NCBI GenBank assembly: GCA_027296025.1
Contig: JAPUJU010000244.1
Span: forward strand, 1 to 9,135
Direction: 5' to 3'
Length of the DNA stretch: 9,135 nt
Source: a bacterium
Lineage (GTDB): Bacteria; Krumholzibacteriota; Krumholzibacteriia; WVZY01
Part shown: positions 7,833 to 9,135 of the stretch, one piece after another
Layout: each line of letters opens with the position of its first letter
Position numbering within the stretch: the first letter of the stretch is position 1
Made by a program: the position numbers and the translations under genes
Notes under the pieces: generated by a model
Seen by the model: the letters and a program-made list of their open reading frames with translations, nothing else
Told to the model about the DNA's origin: nothing
Database searches by the model: none

Positions 7833-7849
7833 AGCAAGGTATGGTCCAA
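7833..7849 (-). promoter_or_regulatory. Sigma-54-like -24/-12 promoter of aceBA (candidate)
   Basis: The minus strand reads TTGGACCATACCTTGCT. GG and GC are separated by exactly 10 nt and the -12 part TTGCT is perfect, while the -24 part TGGACC departs from TGGCAC at two positions. Transcription would start near 7822, about 26 nt before the GTG start of aceB. The hexamer TGGACC recurs 22 nt further downstream (7821-7826), about two helical turns away. Confidence 0.45.
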
Positions 7850-7914
7850 AATATTGCTATATAATGAGTTACGCGTGGGTACGCGGAGGCATCATGCGAA
7901 ACGGGTCTTGAGGA

Positions 7915-7953
7915 GTTGGGCGGAGCGCCCCAACCGCAGCCGTTGAATTGGGG
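7915..7953. repeat. Overlapping, mutually exclusive inverted repeats upstream of aceB
   Basis: GTTGGG (7915-7920) pairs with CCCAAC (7929-7934), with an inner CG/CG step around a GAG loop and one bulged C. The middle arm CCCCAA (7928-7933) can instead pair with TTGGGG (7948-7953). The first dyad is centred about 100 nt upstream of the putative aceB transcription start, a position suitable for an enhancer-binding protein. Alternatively it could act as RNA if transcription starts further upstream. Confidence 0.35.
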
Positions 7954-8033
7954 TAAAATTTCCCATTCCGTCGCTGGGGATCGAAGGAAAATGTTTCCGG
8001 CGGAGGAGCCCGGCGCGCGCATTTGCGAGCGGG

Positions 8034-8078
8034 TTTAATACCATATTAACGCGGGCCGGGAGCAATGCCGGTATTAAA
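8034..8078. repeat. AT-rich dyad: TTAATA half-sites
   Basis: TTAATA-CCA-TATTAA (8035-8049) is a perfect 6-3-6 inverted repeat, and a third half-site TATTAA lies at 8072-8077. The outer copies also form a 9-bp inverted repeat, TTTAATACC (8034-8042) with GGTATTAAA (8070-8078). On the minus strand TGGTATTAA resembles an extended -10 element. It could be an operator or promoter upstream of aceB; it stands out against the GC-rich surroundings. Confidence 0.35.
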
Positions 8079-8081
8079 GGG

Positions 8082-8109
8082 CGCATCGCCGTGGGACCAG
8101 GGGGATGCG
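8082..8109. repeat. Long dyad with symmetric mismatches
   Basis: CGCATC (8082-8087) pairs with GATGCG (8104-8109). Inside it CC pairs with GG and TGG with CCA, separated by two symmetric G-G oppositions, so the 28-nt element is symmetric throughout. On the minus strand it follows the HAMP gene and precedes CCCTTTAAT, so it could be a poor terminator; otherwise it is a protein-binding dyad. Confidence 0.35.
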
Positions 8110-8240
8110 GGCGTTTTTCGCGCGGCGGTGTTCACGGCAAGGTGGCCGCGAAGAAGATACATGTCTGAGGAAACGTGCGCTTGCTGTGGTGGTCCGGTTG
8201 TTGTCCGCCCCGGTTGTATACGAGTCATCCGGGTCCCGTA

Positions 8241-8825
8241 TCAGGCCGTGGGAACTGGCTCCGCTGGATCCGGCTGGGTCGCTCCGGCTTCCGCCATGTC
8301 CGGGGCGTCGTGGGAAAGATGATCATTGGCGTAGGCGACGAGCCTGTCCATCGAACCGGATTGTGCTATCTCGAGCAGGTCCTTCCGCATCGTCTCGTCT
8401 CGCTTCGCCATCGCTTCCACCATACCGTTTATCGCCCCGGCGAGCCCCTGGAACTCATCCTTTGAGCGGAGCTGAACGCGCTCGCTGAAATCCCCGGTGC
8501 TCAGATTGTGGAGAAATCGCGTCATATTCACGACCGGGCCGGCTATCTTATGGGTGCGCCAGAGGTTAAAAATAACCCAGGCGCCCGTGATTCCGACTGC
8601 GAAGACGATCAGCGACACGGTGACGAAGCGCTGCTGCGTTTCATATAGTTCGACCAGTTCCGTGCCACGGCCTATAAGGAGCACGCCGTTGGCCCGCATC
8701 ATCGCGACGAGGGGTATGGCCACGACCAACGTGATGGCTATCATGTAGGTCATCCCGATGAGGGTGGCGCGCCACTGGAACGGCTTATCGACAATGATCT
8801 GTGTTCGTCTGTATCGGGTGCTCAT
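8241..8825 (-). CDS. Small two-TM HAMP-domain membrane protein of unknown function
   Basis: The product has 194 aa. A basic N-terminus with RYRRTQIIVDKPFQ (4-17) leads into TM1 (about 20-43). A short periplasmic loop of about 23 residues and TM2 (about 67-89) follow. A HAMP domain (about 89-141) contains the AS1 proline in KIAGPV and a DEF motif (123-125) before AS2. The tail (142-194) is helical, then acidic and proline-rich. There is no histidine kinase, cyclase or methyl-accepting output domain and no room for a large sensor domain, so it is a HAMP-only protein; databases often mislabel these as chemotaxis or histidine kinase proteins. The start at 8825 has a GAGG 7 nt upstream. It diverges from a Ser/Thr kinase, and a near-perfect sigma-54 promoter precedes it. 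It may relay or tune a membrane signal; the partner is unknown. Confidence 0.85.
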   Translation of the reverse strand: MSTRYRRTQIIVDKPFQWRATLIGMTYMIAITLVVAIPLVAMMRANGVLLIGRGTELVELYETQQRFVTVSLIVFAVGITGAWVIFNLWRTHKIAGPVVNMTRFLHNLSTGDFSERVQLRSKDEFQGLAGAINGMVEAMAKRDETMRKDLLEIAQSGSMDRLVAYANDHLSHDAPDMAEAGATQPDPAEPVPTA

Positions 8826-8848
8826 TACGGTACCTCGATTCCTGTTGC

Positions 8849-8864
8849 AGCAAGTTCGGTGCCA
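8849..8864 (-). promoter_or_regulatory. Sigma-54 -24/-12 promoter of the HAMP gene (candidate)
   Basis: The minus strand reads TGGCACCGAACTTGCT, a full match to the consensus TGGCAC-N5-TTGCW with GG and GC 10 nt apart. The predicted start near 8838 leaves a leader of about 13 nt that just includes the GAGG ribosome binding site at 8832-8835. Such genes need an AAA+ enhancer-binding protein; none is encoded in the window. Confidence 0.7.
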
Positions 8865-8939
8865 CGGAGCAAAGGGGACTTGCCCTCCGTTAACCCCTTA
8901 TGATAGTATGCGTTACTTCGACGGCAGGGGTGGGGCGAG

Positions 8940-8954
8940 GGCAATGAATTTGCA
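8940..8954 (+). promoter_or_regulatory. Sigma-54-like promoter of the Ser/Thr kinase gene (candidate)
   Basis: The plus strand reads GGCAATGAATTTGCA, with GG and GC exactly 10 nt apart and TTTGCA at the -12 position. The -24 part GGGCAA is imperfect. Transcription would start near 8965, 38 nt before the kinase ATG and at the edge of the 16-bp palindrome. A weaker sigma-70-like pair (TTGCCC 8880-8885 and GATAGT 8902-8907, 16-nt spacer) is an alternative. Confidence 0.4.
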
Positions 8955-8964
8955 CCAACCCCAT

Positions 8965-8980
8965 CATGTTTGCAAACATG
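8965..8980. promoter_or_regulatory. Perfect 16-bp palindrome, probable regulator-binding site
   Basis: CATGTTTGCAAACATG is a perfect palindrome; the symmetry continues outward at two of the next three positions on each side. It lies 22 nt upstream of the kinase ATG and about 134 nt upstream of the predicted HAMP transcription start. It could be an operator for the kinase, an enhancer site for the HAMP promoter, or both. The binding protein is unknown. Confidence 0.55.
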
Positions 8981-9002
8981 GTGAACACTGCGAGAGAATA
9001 GA

Positions 9003-9135
9003 ATGGCGAAACGTTTGCGCGTTGGACAACGCGTTGGAAAGTACAAACTGCTGAAGCGAATCGGTGACGGCGCATTCGGAATCGTTTACAAAGCGCGCGA
9101 CGAAATCGAAGGCGGGAATGTTGCGCTCAAGATTC
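9003..9135 (+). CDS. Hanks-type serine/threonine protein kinase, N-terminal fragment
   Basis: Only 44 codons are visible before the right edge. After a short basic start (MAKRLRVGQRVGKYKLLKR), the glycine-rich ATP-binding P-loop IGDGAFGIVYKARD lies at residues 20-33 and the conserved ATP-anchoring lysine of subdomain II is K43 in VALKI. The spacing between loop and lysine fits the bacterial eukaryote-like kinase family. Because the kinase domain starts at the very N-terminus, any sensory, TPR, WD40 or transmembrane part must lie downstream and cannot be seen. A weak GAGAG precedes the ATG by about 7 nt. It is divergent from the HAMP-protein gene, with 177 nt of shared control DNA between them, which suggests but does not prove a functional link. 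Confidence 0.9.
   Translation, partial: MAKRLRVGQRVGKYKLLKRIGDGAFGIVYKARDEIEGGNVALKI

Larger units (their letters stand above)
7797..8240. other. Intergenic control region between the HAMP gene and aceB
   Basis: These 444 nt hold no convincing gene. The stretch combines an AT-rich patch (7848-7868), a sigma-54-like element (7833-7849), overlapping GTTGGG/CCCAAC/TTGGGG stems (7915-7953), an AT-rich dyad (8034-8078) and a long GC dyad (8082-8109). No U-tract terminator for the HAMP gene is visible. A 53-codon reading on the plus strand from 8161 has two cysteines in CACC but overlaps the HAMP gene and looks spurious. Confidence 0.65.

Noticed and set aside
7860..7865. Perfect TATAAT on the plus strand
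   Set aside because: No -35 element at 16-18 nt and no plus-strand gene downstream; it lies in an AT-rich patch.
8161..8322. Small plus-strand peptide with a CACC motif
   Set aside because: It overlaps the end of the HAMP gene, has only a weak upstream purine run and turns into low-complexity Gly/Ala/Ser.

Overview
The window carries a compact block of central carbon metabolism on the minus strand, followed by a small signalling locus at the right end. Read along the minus strand from high to low coordinates, the metabolic genes are aceB (malate synthase A), aceA (isocitrate lyase), then aceE, aceF and the start of lpdA (E1, E2 and E3 of the pyruvate dehydrogenase complex). At the right end a small two-TM HAMP-only membrane protein (minus strand) is transcribed away from a Hanks-type Ser/Thr protein kinase (plus strand, cut by the window edge).

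The organism is a Gram-negative-type bacterium of moderately high GC. It has an E. coli-like homodimeric E1 (about 890 aa), a single-lipoyl-domain E2, a bacterial Hanks kinase, and probable sigma-54 promoters. That combination suggests a planctomycete-, Hydrogenedentes- or myxobacteria/deltaproteobacteria-like lineage, but no marker gene in the window settles the phylum.

Region by region: 1-4495 is aceE-aceF-lpdA, tightly spaced (19 and 39 nt gaps) and surely one operon. 4496-4868 is a 373-nt intergenic stretch with an intrinsic terminator for aceA (4792-4817), a GC-rich structured patch (about 4681-4775), a strong 13-bp hairpin (4566-4596) and the proximal aceE promoter region. 4869-7796 is aceB-aceA, with a 15-nt gap and a good ribosome binding site before aceA. 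7797-8240 is a 444-nt non-coding stretch upstream of aceB holding several dyads and a sigma-54-like -24/-12 element. 8241-8825 is the HAMP protein, 8826-9002 the divergent control region, and 9003 to the end the kinase N-terminus.

Together the metabolic genes make acetyl-CoA from pyruvate (PDH) and feed it into the glyoxylate shunt, which spares carbon from the decarboxylating half of the TCA cycle. Side by side they hold part of the enzyme set of the PEP-glyoxylate cycle known from E. coli, although a terminator between them implies separate transcripts.

The most interesting signal is regulatory. Sequences with the GG-N10-GC architecture of sigma-54 promoters sit at sensible distances upstream of aceB, the HAMP gene and the kinase. 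The HAMP copy matches the consensus essentially perfectly. A perfect 16-bp palindrome lies between the HAMP gene and the kinase where an enhancer-binding protein could act. These are sequence-based inferences, not demonstrated promoters.
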